A stretch of DNA of 38,067 nt from an uncultured Lachnospiraceae bacterium (GTDB lineage: Bacteria; Bacillota; Clostridia; Lachnospirales; Lachnospiraceae), in NCBI GenBank assembly GCA_944384015.1, contig CALWRT010000157.1, positions 1 to 38,067 of the forward strand. Direction: 5' to 3'. Shown here piece by piece: positions 23,742-31,858 of the stretch. The notes under the pieces were generated by a model. The model worked only from the letters and a program-made list of their open reading frames with translations, was not told the DNA's origin and searched no databases. The position numbers and the translations under genes were made by a program. The number at the start of each line of letters is the position of its first letter. The stretch's first letter is position 1.

Positions 23742-25625
23742 TTAATTCACATATTTCAAAATCACGTCCCATATAGTAGACCGCTCCAGCCCAAGACGCC
23801 AGGACGCAATACCCGCCAATCCATATTCATCGATCAGCTTCGCCTTCTCTTCAATGGAACGCTCCTCTTCCAGCCACGCTTTATAAGTGGAGCCGCCGTT
23901 CTGGAACTCTGCGTAATACTGTTTGCATGTATCATCCCATTCTAATATAGCGCCTTCCGCCGTAGCTCCTCCGGAAATCGTAATCCCATTGGCCGCCAAG
24001 CGCTCCTCCATCGCATCCATCCCCAGCGCTTCACTGCTTAGATGATACGGGATGTATTCTGAATTCGGATCCTCTTCTGCCAGCTCTTCTTCTGTCTTCG
24101 GCGTCTCCTGCCACAATCTTGAGTAGAAAGGCACCGCGTTAATTACCTTCTCTGACGGAACTTCCTCCAGCGTCTTCTCAATACCCTCCCGCACAAACGG
24201 CATGGATGCAACAGAACCGCTTTCTGCCGATCCCGCATAGTGTTCGTCATACCCCATAATAATCACGTAGTCTGCCACAATGCCCTGTTCCTCCCGGAAG
24301 TAGTGTTCAGAATACGCCTCCGGCACATAATTATCCACCGACAGCACAATGCTGTTGAGCCGGCACATGATGGACAATTCACGAATAAACTGGATAAAAT
24401 GCACTCCCGTCTCTACGGACAGCTGTTCAAAATCCACATTAATCCCATCCAGATCATACTGGATTGCCTGGGCTATCAGCTGGTTGATTAAGTTTTCCCT
24501 CTTAGAAGTGTAGGAAAGCACTTCGTAAGTGTCCACACCCTCAGCAAAATTATCAACCACTGCCCATACTTCCAGGTTGTTCTGGTGGGCATAATTGACA
24601 TAGTCTGACGATGCCAAAGAACTGATGTTGCCGCTGGAATCAGATATTCTGAACCAGGTGGGCGCAATCGTAGTCAGCCCCTTCGTAGATGCTATCGTAG
24701 ACAGGACTGTGTCATTGGCCTCAGCCACCGTCACGTTATGCCAAGACAGGTTAATCGTATAATCTTTCGAAATATTCGTATATACCGGTTCCTCAAATTC
24801 TCTCTCAGAGGCAACCGTCTGCGTCCTGACATCCCCGATTCTCTTATTCCTCACGTAGCCGATAAAACCGTCAGAGGTGCGGACCTTGGTCCAGTCCTCA
24901 ATTCCCTCCTCCGTCTCCAACACGGTCAGCACGTCCCCCTGGGCCACTTCTGTCAGAATTGGGCTCTTCACTCCGGCTTGTACCCGAACCGCATCATCTC
25001 CCCGGACGTCTACCACTTCTTTCTCGCCCCACACGTTCACGATCTGCACCCGGTTGGGCTCTTCATAATAGGTATAGTCAAAATCTGTATATTCCCGCAC
25101 AAAATCTATTGAGACATAAGTCTGTTCGCCCTGCGTCTTCACCACATTGCAGCCTGCCGTCCGCTTCTCATTGCCTACGGAATATTCAGATGTTCCCACC
25201 GTTGCCTCCACCAGGCGGTCCGGAAGCGCATACAGAAGTAAATTCTCATTAGAATCCCAATAAAACCTTGTATTCAAATAGTCTTGTACAGTCTCAAAAT
25301 CCAGATACAGCGCCCCGTCAAAAATCTTGCCCTTATTCTCCAGGCGCTCATTCTCGATGATAATCGCCACCTCATCCGCTTCCGTAAGGTTAAAGTAGCT
25401 GTTCAAATCTGCTTTCTCGTCGCTCAGGGAATACCGGCTGACCAGTCCGACAACCGCAACGACTCCTAAGACAGCCAGTATAAATAATCCCGCCGCCAAA
25501 AATGGAAGCAGCCTCCTCTGCCTGTTTCTTCTTCTCCTGCGCCCTGTTGGGCGTCTGCTGTCCGGACGCCGTCCTGACGGCCTTCTGTCTGCTGGACGCC
25601 GCTTTCTCATTTGCTGCTTCGCCAA
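23742..25625 (-). CDS. membrane-anchored GH18 glycosidase-like protein with SH3 domain
   Basis: A 627-residue protein with an extremely Arg-rich cytoplasmic start (residues about 7-38), one membrane anchor (about 40-65), a stalk like the copper-amine-oxidase N-terminal fold (about 85-190), an SH3-type domain (about 210-275) and a GH18 barrel (about 290-627). The GH18 signature D393-G-I-N-V-D-F-E400 is intact, so catalysis is plausible. Related spore proteins (YaaH/SleL type) cleave peptidoglycan during germination; chitinase activity is less likely here. Start: TTG at 25625 is strongly supported by AAGGAGG eight bases upstream. The first ATG, five codons later, is too far from that site. Confidence 0.85.
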   Translation of the reverse strand: MAKQQMRKRRPADRRPSGRRPDSRRPTGRRRRRNRQRRLLPFLAAGLFILAVLGVVAVVGLVSRYSLSDEKADLNSYFNLTEADEVAIIIENERLENKGKIFDGALYLDFETVQDYLNTRFYWDSNENLLLYALPDRLVEATVGTSEYSVGNEKRTAGCNVVKTQGEQTYVSIDFVREYTDFDYTYYEEPNRVQIVNVWGEKEVVDVRGDDAVRVQAGVKSPILTEVAQGDVLTVLETEEGIEDWTKVRTSDGFIGYVRNKRIGDVRTQTVASEREFEEPVYTNISKDYTINLSWHNVTVAEANDTVLSTIASTKGLTTIAPTWFRISDSSGNISSLASSDYVNYAHQNNLEVWAVVDNFAEGVDTYEVLSYTSKRENLINQLIAQAIQYDLDGINVDFEQLSVETGVHFIQFIRELSIMCRLNSIVLSVDNYVPEAYSEHYFREEQGIVADYVIIMGYDEHYAGSAESGSVASMPFVREGIEKTLEEVPSEKVINAVPFYSRLWQETPKTEEELAEEDPNSEYIPYHLSSEALGMDAMEERLAANGITISGGATAEGAILEWDDTCKQYYAEFQNGGSTYKAWLEEERSIEEKAKLIDEYGLAGIASWRLGLERSTIWDVILKYVN

Positions 25626-25739
25626 TATCTGCGCCTCCTTACTGCTCTTTCGTATGCACAGAAATTATGCGGCATGCATAATTTCCCTTCACGTACCGCG
25701 ATAGGCCAAACTGCCACCAAAATACACTATCAATCATGT

Positions 25740-25748
25740 ATTATAACA
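25740..25748 (-). promoter_or_regulatory. extended -10 promoter for the GH18 gene
   Basis: The minus strand reads TGTTATAAT, an exact extended -10, about 115 bases upstream of the GH18 start. The -35 is weak. A perfect 10-bp stem (25661-25670 with 25676-25685, GAAATTATGC) lies in the leader between promoter and gene. Confidence 0.5.
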
Positions 25749-26376
25749 CGATTGTCCGCTGTCCGCCATTAATTTTTTTAAGGGGCGGTCTTCCGCCCCC
25801 TGCCCTCTCCCTCCTCTCCCCTGAAACGCGCATAACAGAGGCATCCTTTCTGCCGTTTTCAATAATACTGAGCCTGTTACAGGCTCGCTGACAGTTCCCG
25901 ACAGCTGTTCCGGCCAGGGAGGCAAGTCCTGGCTTGTCCGTGATATATGAAAAAGCCGAACAACTGATAAAGAGCCTTGAGCATTCGCATATACGCCCGC
26001 CGCGATGTTCTTCCTCCTTATATTAATATTAATGTGCTGACCACTCCGTCATGCTGCCCTATTTGTGTTCTGGGAAAGACGGTTCCGAACGGAACCGCAA
26101 CGATTGTGCATAGTCTGCATAGACTATTAATGATAAGTTTAGAATATTTTTAAGAAGACAGCCGCAGAGGAACCCGCCTCAGCGCCGGACTTCTGACCTG
26201 CCTCGCGGCCTCTGTCTCCTTCCCTCCTTCCATCTCCTGCTCTATGCTCTTCTCTGTTATTATAACCAATATGTTGCATATCTGCAAGAGATTTTTCTTC
26301 CGATTTGTGAAACGTTCCTTCATACTTATTTCACAAAAAATTCATGAATTTGGAAAATTATTCGGCGCCGGGAATC
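25749..26376. other. long gap without a recognisable gene, several dyads
   Basis: No credible ORF in either direction. Dyads seen: GGGGCGG/CCGCCCC (25782-25799), a 17-base near-palindrome GAGCCTGT-T-ACAGGCTC (25870-25886), CGGTTCCG-AA-CGGAACCG (26080-26097), ATAGTCT-GCAT-AGACTAT (26110-26127) and a bulged GC-rich stem (26156-26170 with 26201-26217). None has a clean T-tract. Nothing here matches an RNA family I know. Confidence 0.4.
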
Positions 26377-26405
26377 TTTACATCCTTGCCATTTTTGTTT
26401 ATACT
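26377..26405 (+). promoter_or_regulatory. promoter of mecA
   Basis: TTTACA (26377-26382), 17-base spacer, TATACT (26400-26405), about 110 bases before the mecA ATG. Confidence 0.7.
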
Positions 26406-26513
26406 ATAAAAACAAGAATATGCAATTTAATCGATTTTCCGTCCTAGGGACGGCAGGAAGAAGCTTATCACCGCACGCTTTACAGCGTATTCTTAATTGA
26501 AGGATGTGATATT

Positions 26514-27278
26514 ATGAAAATTGAAAAAGTAAATGATAATCAGATTAAATGCACCTTGACTAAAGAAGATTTGGAGAATCGGCATATCAAGCTCAGCGAA
26601 TTGGCCTATGGCACAGAGAAGGCGAAACTTCTGTTCCGCGACATGATGCAGCTTGCATTTTCACAGTTTGGATTTGAAGCAGAGGATATTCCTTTAATGA
26701 TAGAAGCGATCCCGGTATCCAGGGAAACTGTAATTCTGATTGTTACGAAGGTGGAAGATCCCGAAGAATTAGATACCCGGTTTTCCAAATTCGCTCCGGA
26801 TGTGCAAAATGAGATGGAAGAAATCTTCGGCCTCGGCAGCACGCTTGCTGAGCGTGCCGACGAGATTCTGGATATGTTCCGTCCTCATTCAAAAGCCGAA
26901 TCGGCAGAAGAGGGCGCTACCTCCGGGCAGCAGGGCAGGCAGTCCGCCGCCCGCAGCGCTGACGTCCCGGACAACAATCCGGAAGAGCTGGTCCGCAGCT
27001 TTACCTTCCGCAGCTTGGACTTTGTGATTGAGGCATCCCATGTGCTGGCTCCCTTTTTCAGGGGTTCCAGTACGCTCTATAAGGATTCCTCCGCAGGTAC
27101 GTATCTGCTCCGGATCGGCCGCGACAGCGATACCCCGGAGAATTTCAACAAGGCATGCAACATTCTCTCAGAATATGGAACGGGCAGTCGGCAGACGCCC
27201 CTGTCTGCAGAGTATCTGGAAGAACATTTTGAGAAGATTGTCGCATCTGATGTCATTGCAAAATTAGCTACGGTATAG
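26514..27278 (+). CDS. mecA: adaptor protein MecA
   Basis: A 254-residue MecA/YpbH adaptor that brings substrates to the ClpC ATPase and targets them to ClpCP. The N-terminal substrate-binding part is very clear: LSELAYGTEKAKLLFRDMMQ, PLMIEAIPVS and VEDPEELDTRFSKF. A Ser/Gly/Ala-rich hinge (about residues 125-160) precedes the ClpC-binding C-terminal domain with FRSLDFVIEASHVL and the YLLRIGR strand. The length is typical. The ATG is preceded by GAAGGATG. It is monocistronic: own promoter at 26377-26405 and a perfect 30-bp palindromic terminator nine bases after the stop. Confidence 0.93.
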   Translation: MKIEKVNDNQIKCTLTKEDLENRHIKLSELAYGTEKAKLLFRDMMQLAFSQFGFEAEDIPLMIEAIPVSRETVILIVTKVEDPEELDTRFSKFAPDVQNEMEEIFGLGSTLAERADEILDMFRPHSKAESAEEGATSGQQGRQSAARSADVPDNNPEELVRSFTFRSLDFVIEASHVLAPFFRGSSTLYKDSSAGTYLLRIGRDSDTPENFNKACNILSEYGTGSRQTPLSAEYLEEHFEKIVASDVIAKLATV

Positions 27279-27286
27279 CTTTCATC

Positions 27287-27316
27287 AAGAGCCCCGGCCA
27301 TATGGCCGGGGCTCTT
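27287..27316. terminator. bidirectional terminator between mecA and the DUF1858 gene
   Basis: A perfect 30-bp palindrome, AAGAGCCCCGGCCAT plus its exact complement, followed by CTTGT on the plus strand. It lies between convergent genes and can serve both. Confidence 0.85.
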
Positions 27317-27385
27317 CTTGTACGGCATTGATTCCGTCCGCGGCTGTCCAATGCCGCAGATTCTGCAAGTCTATACCATTCTGGC

Positions 27386-27595
27386 TTATGCGTTCTTCCC
27401 ATCCAGGAAATTGTTGATCTCATCCACCAGGGAGCCCGGGTCAATCCCGTGCACCATCGCGGCTTCCTCTATCGTCTCGCCCTGAGACGCCGGGCATCCC
27501 AGGCAGTGCATTCCGATATTCATGAGAATCGGTGCGACTCCCATATCTATTCTCAGCAAGTCGCCGATCATGGTATCTTTTGTCACCTGTGCCAT
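27386..27595 (-). CDS. DUF1858 domain protein
   Basis: A 69-residue single-domain protein of the DUF1858 family. It has the characteristic helix with HCLGCPAS (a C-x2-C pair preceded by His) near residue 30 and the ETIEEAAMVHGID helix. DUF1858 domains occur alone or fused to hybrid-cluster-type or DUF438 proteins; a redox or metal role is suspected but not established. The ATG at 27595 has AGGAGG eight bases upstream. A good promoter lies about 80 bases upstream. The gene is divergent from the pyruvate formate-lyase operon, which may hint at an anaerobic role. Confidence 0.82.
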   Translation of the reverse strand: MAQVTKDTMIGDLLRIDMGVAPILMNIGMHCLGCPASQGETIEEAAMVHGIDPGSLVDEINNFLDGKNA

Positions 27596-27670
27596 AGCGG
27601 TTTCCTCCTTTTCTTCTATCTGTCCTGTGGACGGCGCCGCGTACAAGTACAAGCCGCAGCGTTGGACTCT

Positions 27671-27699
27671 ATTATAATCTATTTTTCCCTTTTTCGCAA
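27671..27699 (-). promoter_or_regulatory. promoter of the DUF1858 gene
   Basis: The minus strand has TTGCGA (27694-27699), a 17-base spacer and a perfect TATAAT (27671-27676). Confidence 0.7.
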
Positions 27700-27990
27700 C
27701 CGCCGCAAGTACAATTCCGCGCGTCCGATGACATTTGCCGCAGCTGTCTTCGCCAGTATCATCCGGGGGGATCAGACATTTTACGTGGTACGCCTCCCCA
27801 GTTTCCAACGAAAAAAGCAGCGGCTGGCACCTATCCTGCCGGTCATTCGGCAGAGTGGGTTTGTGTATGATGTCCCGCCTGATTTTCCGCAATTTTTTTG
27901 TGAGGTTTTTGCGTCTTGTCTGTCGTCGTCAAACCCTTGTTTTTTTTCGAAAACATGCGGGTTTGTACTTCAAAAAAAACATAGGATCCC

Positions 27991-28020
27991 TTGACGTTTT
28001 TGTCGGCGTTCACTTATAAT
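27991..28020 (+). promoter_or_regulatory. promoter of the split pyruvate formate-lyase operon
   Basis: TTGACG (27991-27996), 18-base spacer and a perfect TATAAT (28015-28020), giving a leader of about 115 bases. Upstream, 27700-27990 holds no gene. It contains T-rich stretches and a CAAACCC/GGGTTTG pair (27930-27936 with 27959-27965). Confidence 0.75.
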
Positions 28021-28041
28021 AATCTACACAGGATTAGCATA

Positions 28042-28085
28042 TTTCTCACTTCAGAATCCATGCCGTGCATGTGTGAATTGAGAAA
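28042..28085 (+). promoter_or_regulatory. leader hairpin of the pyruvate formate-lyase operon
   Basis: A 44-base, three-step stem in the untranslated leader: TTTCTCA with TGAGAAA, TTCA with TGAA, and CATGC with GCATG around a CGT loop, separated by small internal loops. It begins about 15 bases after the predicted start site. It has no T-tract, so a stability or regulatory role is more likely than termination. Confidence 0.5.
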
Positions 28086-28141
28086 TCGGAAACTATTGGA
28101 CACTTTTAAATAATTATTTTTGTTAGGAGGCTTTTACAAAA

Positions 28142-30190
28142 ATGAGATCAGAATGGAAAGATTTCGTGGGCGGCGCCTGGGAGACAGAAATTAATGTCAG
28201 AGACTTTATCCAGAAGAATTATGATCCTTATGATGGAGACGAGTCCTTCCTGGCTGGCCCTACACAGGCAACCAAAGATTTGTGGGACATGGTTCTGGAC
28301 CTGTCCAAGAAAGAAAGAGAAGCCGGCGGTGTGTTAGATATGGACACCAAGGTTGTCTCCACCATTACATCCCATGCAGCTGGATACCTTGACAAGAGCA
28401 AGGAGAAGATCGTGGGTCTCCAGACTGATAAACCTTTCAAGCGTGCTATGATGCCTTACGGTGGAATCCGCATGGCAATGAAGGCCTGCGAAGACAACGG
28501 ATATGAGCTGGATCCCGAGATCGTAGAGTTCTTCACCATTCACAGAAAGACACATAACGCCGGCGTATTCGACGCCTATACGGAAGAAATGAGAGCCTGC
28601 CGTTCCAACCATATTATCACGGGTCTTCCGGATGCCTATGGCCGCGGACGCATCATCGGCGACTACCGTCGTGTTGCTCTCTACGGGACAGATCGTCTGA
28701 TCGAGGATAAAATCGAGCAGAAGGATTCTACTTCCAAGGTTATGACTGCTGACAATATCCGCGACCGCGAGGAGCTGTCTGAGCAGATCAAGGCCCTGAA
28801 GGAGCTGGCGAAGCTGGGCGATATCTATGGTATTGATATTCGCAAGCCTGCTACGAACGTCAAGGAAGCCATCCAGTTCCTGTATTTCGGATACCTGGCT
28901 GCAGTAAAGGAGCAGAACGGTGCTGCTATGTCCCTGGGACGTACCTCCACTTTCCTGGACTGCTATGCTCAGAGAGACCTGAAGAACGGCACTTTTACCG
29001 AAGAAGAGATTCAGGAGTTCATCGACCACTTCATTATGAAGCTGCGTCTTATCAAGTTTGCACGTACACCTGAGTACAATCAGCTGTTCTCCGGCGACCC
29101 GGTATGGGTAACAGAATCCATCGCAGGGGTTGGCATCGACGGCCGTCACATGGTAACGAAGATGTCCTTCCGTTATCTGCACACCCTGTCCAACTTAGGA
29201 CCTGCTCCTGAGCCGAACCTGACCGTTCTGTGGTCCACAAGACTGCCGATCAACTTCAAGAAATATTGTGCGAAGATGTCCATCACAACCTCTTCCATCC
29301 AGTATGAGAACGACGACCTGATGAGGGTGACCCACGGCGACGACTACGGCATTGCCTGCTGCGTATCCTCCATGAGAATCGGCAAGGAAATGCAGTTCTT
29401 CGGCGCGCGCGCGAACTTGGCGAAATGCCTCCTCTACGCGATCAACGGCGGCGTGGATGAAGTTACGAAGAAGCAGGTTGGCCCGAAATACCGTCCGGTA
29501 GAAGGCGAATACCTGGACTTCGACGATGTATGGTCTAAATATGTAGATATGATGGAATGGCTGGCAGGCGTGTATGTCAACGCTCTGAACATCATTCATT
29601 ATATGCATGATAAATATTGCTATGAGAGACTGCAGATGTCTCTGCATGACAAAAATGTTAGGAGATATTTCGCAACCGGTATTGCCGGCCTCTCCTGCGT
29701 GACAGATTCTCTGTCTGCCATCAAATATGCGAAAGTAAAAGTGGTAAGAGATGAAGACGGTCTCGTAACCGACTACATCACCGAGGGCGATTTCCCGAAA
29801 TACGGCAACGATGACGATCGGGCAGATGACATTGCCAAGACTCTTGTATCCACCTTCATGAACATGATCAGAAGGAACCATGTATACAGAGACGGCTTCC
29901 CGAGCATGTCAGTACTTACCATCACATCCAACGTTGTATATGGCAAGAATACGGGGAATACTCCTGACGGAAGACGTTATCGCCAGCCTCTGGCTCCGGG
30001 AGCAAACCCGATGCACGGCCGCGACAGCCACGGAGCAATTGCTTCTCTGTCCTCTGTTGCGAAGCTTCCTTTCATGGATTCTCAGGATGGTATCTCCAAT
30101 ACCTTCTCGATTATTCCGGGAGCCCTGGGCAAGGATGATAAGATTATCGCCGGAGATCTGGATGTAGATCTCGGATTAGACAGGGATTGA
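28142..30190 (+). CDS. pyruvate formate-lyase core subunit lacking the glycyl-radical domain
   Basis: A 682-residue pyruvate formate-lyase (formate C-acetyltransferase), which converts pyruvate and CoA to acetyl-CoA and formate in fermentation. The barrel is intact: the Cys pair is Cys406-Cys407 in GIACCVSSM, followed by [12 protein letters not shown] and INGGVDE as in E. coli PflB (760 residues, Cys418-Cys419). The protein stops after [12 protein letters not shown] plus a short acidic tail, so the final 75-80 residues with the RVSGYA radical loop are absent. They are supplied by a separate gene at 30481-30723. The next gene begins 4 bases after the stop. A strong AGGAGG lies before the ATG. 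Codon use looks like that of a highly expressed gene. Confidence 0.92.
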   Translation: MRSEWKDFVGGAWETEINVRDFIQKNYDPYDGDESFLAGPTQATKDLWDMVLDLSKKEREAGGVLDMDTKVVSTITSHAAGYLDKSKEKIVGLQTDKPFKRAMMPYGGIRMAMKACEDNGYELDPEIVEFFTIHRKTHNAGVFDAYTEEMRACRSNHIITGLPDAYGRGRIIGDYRRVALYGTDRLIEDKIEQKDSTSKVMTADNIRDREELSEQIKALKELAKLGDIYGIDIRKPATNVKEAIQFLYFGYLAAVKEQNGAAMSLGRTSTFLDCYAQRDLKNGTFTEEEIQEFIDHFIMKLRLIKFARTPEYNQLFSGDPVWVTESIAGVGIDGRHMVTKMSFRYLHTLSNLGPAPEPNLTVLWSTRLPINFKKYCAKMSITTSSIQYENDDLMRVTHGDDYGIACCVSSMRIGKEMQFFGARANLAKCLLYAINGGVDEVTKKQVGPKYRPVEGEYLDFDDVWSKYVDMMEWLAGVYVNALNIIHYMHDKYCYERLQMSLHDKNVRRYFATGIAGLSCVTDSLSAIKYAKVKVVRDEDGLVTDYITEGDFPKYGNDDDRADDIAKTLVSTFMNMIRRNHVYRDGFPSMSVLTITSNVVYGKNTGNTPDGRRYRQPLAPGANPMHGRDSHGAIASLSSVAKLPFMDSQDGISNTFSIIPGALGKDDKIIAGDLDVDLGLDRD

Positions 30191-30194
30191 TTCT

Positions 30195-30431
30195 ATGGCA
30201 AGTATTAGCAGCGATAAAATGTTAGACGATATTGTCGCCTTTCTGGACGCTTCCGTAGCGAAGGGCGTTGGCCATCTAAATGTGGAGGTTAACGCTTCCG
30301 GAGGGGAGACCGTCGAGAAATCTGTCGATACGCTGGGGTGCATCGACTGTGCCAAGGGCAATCTTGCCTGCAGCGTGCCTACTCTTCATGACGGAATTGA
30401 CGAGGGACTCGACGTAGATCACTTAGACTAA
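30195..30431 (+). CDS. 78-residue protein resembling half a glycyl-radical domain, with a Cys cluster
   Basis: I do not recognise a named family. Residues 7-33 align well with the start of the glycyl-radical domain encoded next door: the -LDDIVAFLD...KG-GHLNVEVN pattern matches IDNLVGLLD...[10 protein letters not shown]. The second half diverges: instead of the [13 protein letters not shown] loop it has GC49IDC52AKGNLAC59 (C-x2-C-x6-C) and an acidic tail, DGIDEGLDVDHLD, echoing the tail of the core subunit. It cannot carry the radical. A metal-binding accessory subunit, a spacer that closes the active site, or a regulatory mimic are all possible. The start is 4 bases after the core stop with no strong ribosome-binding site, so translational coupling is likely. 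Confidence 0.75.
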   Translation: MASISSDKMLDDIVAFLDASVAKGVGHLNVEVNASGGETVEKSVDTLGCIDCAKGNLACSVPTLHDGIDEGLDVDHLD

Positions 30432-30480
30432 TTTCATCATCAACTATATTTTAACAGCATAATAAAAGGAGGATTCTGCT

Positions 30481-30723
30481 ATGGCAGCAACACAGGCCCA
30501 AATTGATAACTTAGTAGGTTTATTAGATGGATATGCAACAAAGGGCGGACATCATCTGAATGTTAATGTCCTCAACAGAGAGACTCTGCTGGATGCACAG
30601 GCTCATCCTGAGAAATATCCTCAGCTGACCATCCGTGTATCTGGATATGCAGTAAACTTCATTAAGCTGACCAAGGAACAGCAAGACGAGGTTATCAGCA
30701 GAACAATGCACGAGTCCATGTAA
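30481..30723 (+). CDS. stand-alone glycyl-radical domain of pyruvate formate-lyase (GrcA/YfiD-like)
   Basis: An 80-residue protein equal to the C-terminal domain of Pfl[15 protein letters not shown], the [20 protein letters not shown] loop region with Gly55 as the predicted radical site, and the closing [13 protein letters not shown] helix. In E. coli the autonomous protein GrcA/YfiD can replace an oxygen-cleaved C-terminus of intact PflB. Here the core gene has no such domain, so this protein must be an obligate second subunit. It has its own strong ribosome-binding site (AAAGGAGG), suggesting high or excess expression. An intrinsic terminator follows directly. Confidence 0.9.
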   Translation: MAATQAQIDNLVGLLDGYATKGGHHLNVNVLNRETLLDAQAHPEKYPQLTIRVSGYAVNFIKLTKEQQDEVISRTMHESM

Positions 30724-30745
30724 TTGCAGAACCGGACATTTGCTC

Positions 30746-30779
30746 AACGGAGAAGAAGCTGGCTTCTTCTCCGTTTTTC
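30746..30779 (+). terminator. terminator between the glycyl-radical subunit and the activase gene
   Basis: A 14-bp perfect inverted repeat (AACGGAGAAGAAGC with its complement, 30746-30759 and 30762-30775) running into TTTTTCT. Placed before the activase gene, it should lower activase expression relative to the structural subunits. Confidence 0.85.
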
Positions 30780-30800
30780 TACAGGAAAGGAGTTCTTGCT

Positions 30801-31580
30801 ATGAAAGGTTATGTACATTCTCAGGAAAGCTTCGGCACCGTAGACGGCCCTGGGATCCGGTATGTCGTCTTTGTCCAAGGCTGTCCTATGCGCTGTAAGT
30901 ATTGCCACAACCCGGATACTTGGCCGATGAACGTAGGACAGATTGTGGATACAGATGAAATTCTGGAAGCCTATGACCGCAACCGTGCATTTTATGTAAA
31001 CGGGGGGATTACTGTCACCGGCGGAGAACCCCTTATGCAGAAAGAATTCGTTACGGAGCTTTTTGAAAAAGCCAAAGCCCAAGGCATCCACACCTGCCTG
31101 GATACCTCCGGTGTCGGTTTCAATATGAAGCCAAGCTATCTCACAAAAATCGATCGCCTATTGGCTTCTACGGATCTTGTCATGCTGGATATCAAGCACA
31201 TTGATCCCGAGAAACATTTGGAGCTTACCCAGCAGCCTAATGACAGCATTCTCGACTTTGCCAGATATCTTTCTGATAAGTCACTGGATCTGTGGATTCG
31301 CCACGTGGTCGTACCCGGCATCACGGACGACCCTAAATATCTCTATCAGCTGGGATATTTCATCGGTGATCTGAAGAATCTGAAGGCTTTGGACGTCCTT
31401 CCTTACCACACGCTTGGACTGCCCAAATACGAAAAACTTGGCATGAAATACCCTCTGGAAGGGGTAGAGCCGATGCCTAAGGAGCGTATTCCCGAGCTCC
31501 GGGCGGAAATCATCAAAGGACTGAAGGCGCGCCGTCTTGAACTGGCCGGGGAGGAAAAAAGGCATAATCCTTCAACCTGA
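30801..31580 (+). CDS. pflA: pyruvate formate-lyase activating enzyme
   Basis: A 259-residue radical S-adenosylmethionine enzyme that abstracts hydrogen from the glycine of the radical domain. The iron-sulfur motif is C28-x3-C32-x2-C35 in QGCPMRCKYCHNP. The preceding ESFGTVDGPGIRYV and later VTGGEPLMQ and LDTSGVG segments are standard for PflA. The length is close to the E. coli enzyme (246). It needs a reduced flavodoxin or ferredoxin as electron donor; an 8-Cys ferredoxin gene lies about 280 bases downstream. Start: ATG with GGAAAGGAG upstream. Expression depends on readthrough of the preceding terminator or a promoter I do not see. Confidence 0.93.
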   Translation: MKGYVHSQESFGTVDGPGIRYVVFVQGCPMRCKYCHNPDTWPMNVGQIVDTDEILEAYDRNRAFYVNGGITVTGGEPLMQKEFVTELFEKAKAQGIHTCLDTSGVGFNMKPSYLTKIDRLLASTDLVMLDIKHIDPEKHLELTQQPNDSILDFARYLSDKSLDLWIRHVVVPGITDDPKYLYQLGYFIGDLKNLKALDVLPYHTLGLPKYEKLGMKYPLEGVEPMPKERIPELRAEIIKGLKARRLELAGEEKRHNPST

Positions 31581-31638
31581 ATGTCCTGCTGGGTATGCCC
31601 TGCAAACGCAGCGTGATTCTGCTCCCTCCCAGGCGCCG

Positions 31639-31657
31639 CACTGCGGAAACCGCAGTG
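31639..31657. promoter_or_regulatory. hairpin after the activase gene
   Basis: Perfect 8-bp stem CACTGCGG-AAA-CCGCAGTG about 60 bases after the pflA stop. There is no T-tract. A second hairpin, AAAAGGC/GCCTTTT (31704-31726), follows and is the likelier terminator. Confidence 0.4.
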
Positions 31658-31703
31658 TGCATGCATCTATTTTGTCAGGGAAGCCAGCTGTCTGAACTGC
31701 TGC

Positions 31704-31730
31704 AAAAGGCCGATAAACAGCCTTTTCCGC
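31704..31730 (+). terminator. probable terminator after pflA
   Basis: Stem AAAAGGC (31704-31710) with GCCTTTT (31720-31726), loop of 9. The T-run is part of the stem, so the call is tentative. Confidence 0.45.
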
Positions 31731-31759
31731 CCGAAAAAAAATCTCATAAATTAAAATAT

Positions 31760-31790
31760 TTTACACTTGTATAATCTATTACTTTATATT
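31760..31790 (+). promoter_or_regulatory. probable promoter of the ferredoxin gene
   Basis: AT-rich stretch with TTTACA (31760-31765) and TATATT (31785-31790, 19-base spacer). An alternative -10, TATAAT, lies at 31770-31775. A GTATGGG/CCCATAC hairpin (31804-31821) follows in the leader. Confidence 0.4.
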
Positions 31791-31858
31791 AAAATAGATT
31801 AGAGTATGGGACAGCCCATACAATATTTTTGCATCTCATTTTTAAGGAGGAATTTATT

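Noticed and set aside
25782-25799. GGGGCGG/CCGCCCC stem as an intrinsic terminator
   Set aside because: The T-run lies on the wrong side on the plus strand and no T-tract follows on the minus strand.
27601-27892. N-terminal extension of the DUF1858 protein to 168 residues
   Set aside because: The extension is unlike the family, crosses a consensus promoter, and the ATG at 27595 has an ideal AGGAGG.
28142-30723. Split pyruvate formate-lyase as a simple frameshift or nonsense-mutated pseudogene
   Set aside because: The radical domain has its own ATG and strong ribosome-binding site, is separated from the core by another intact gene, and both pieces are otherwise undamaged.
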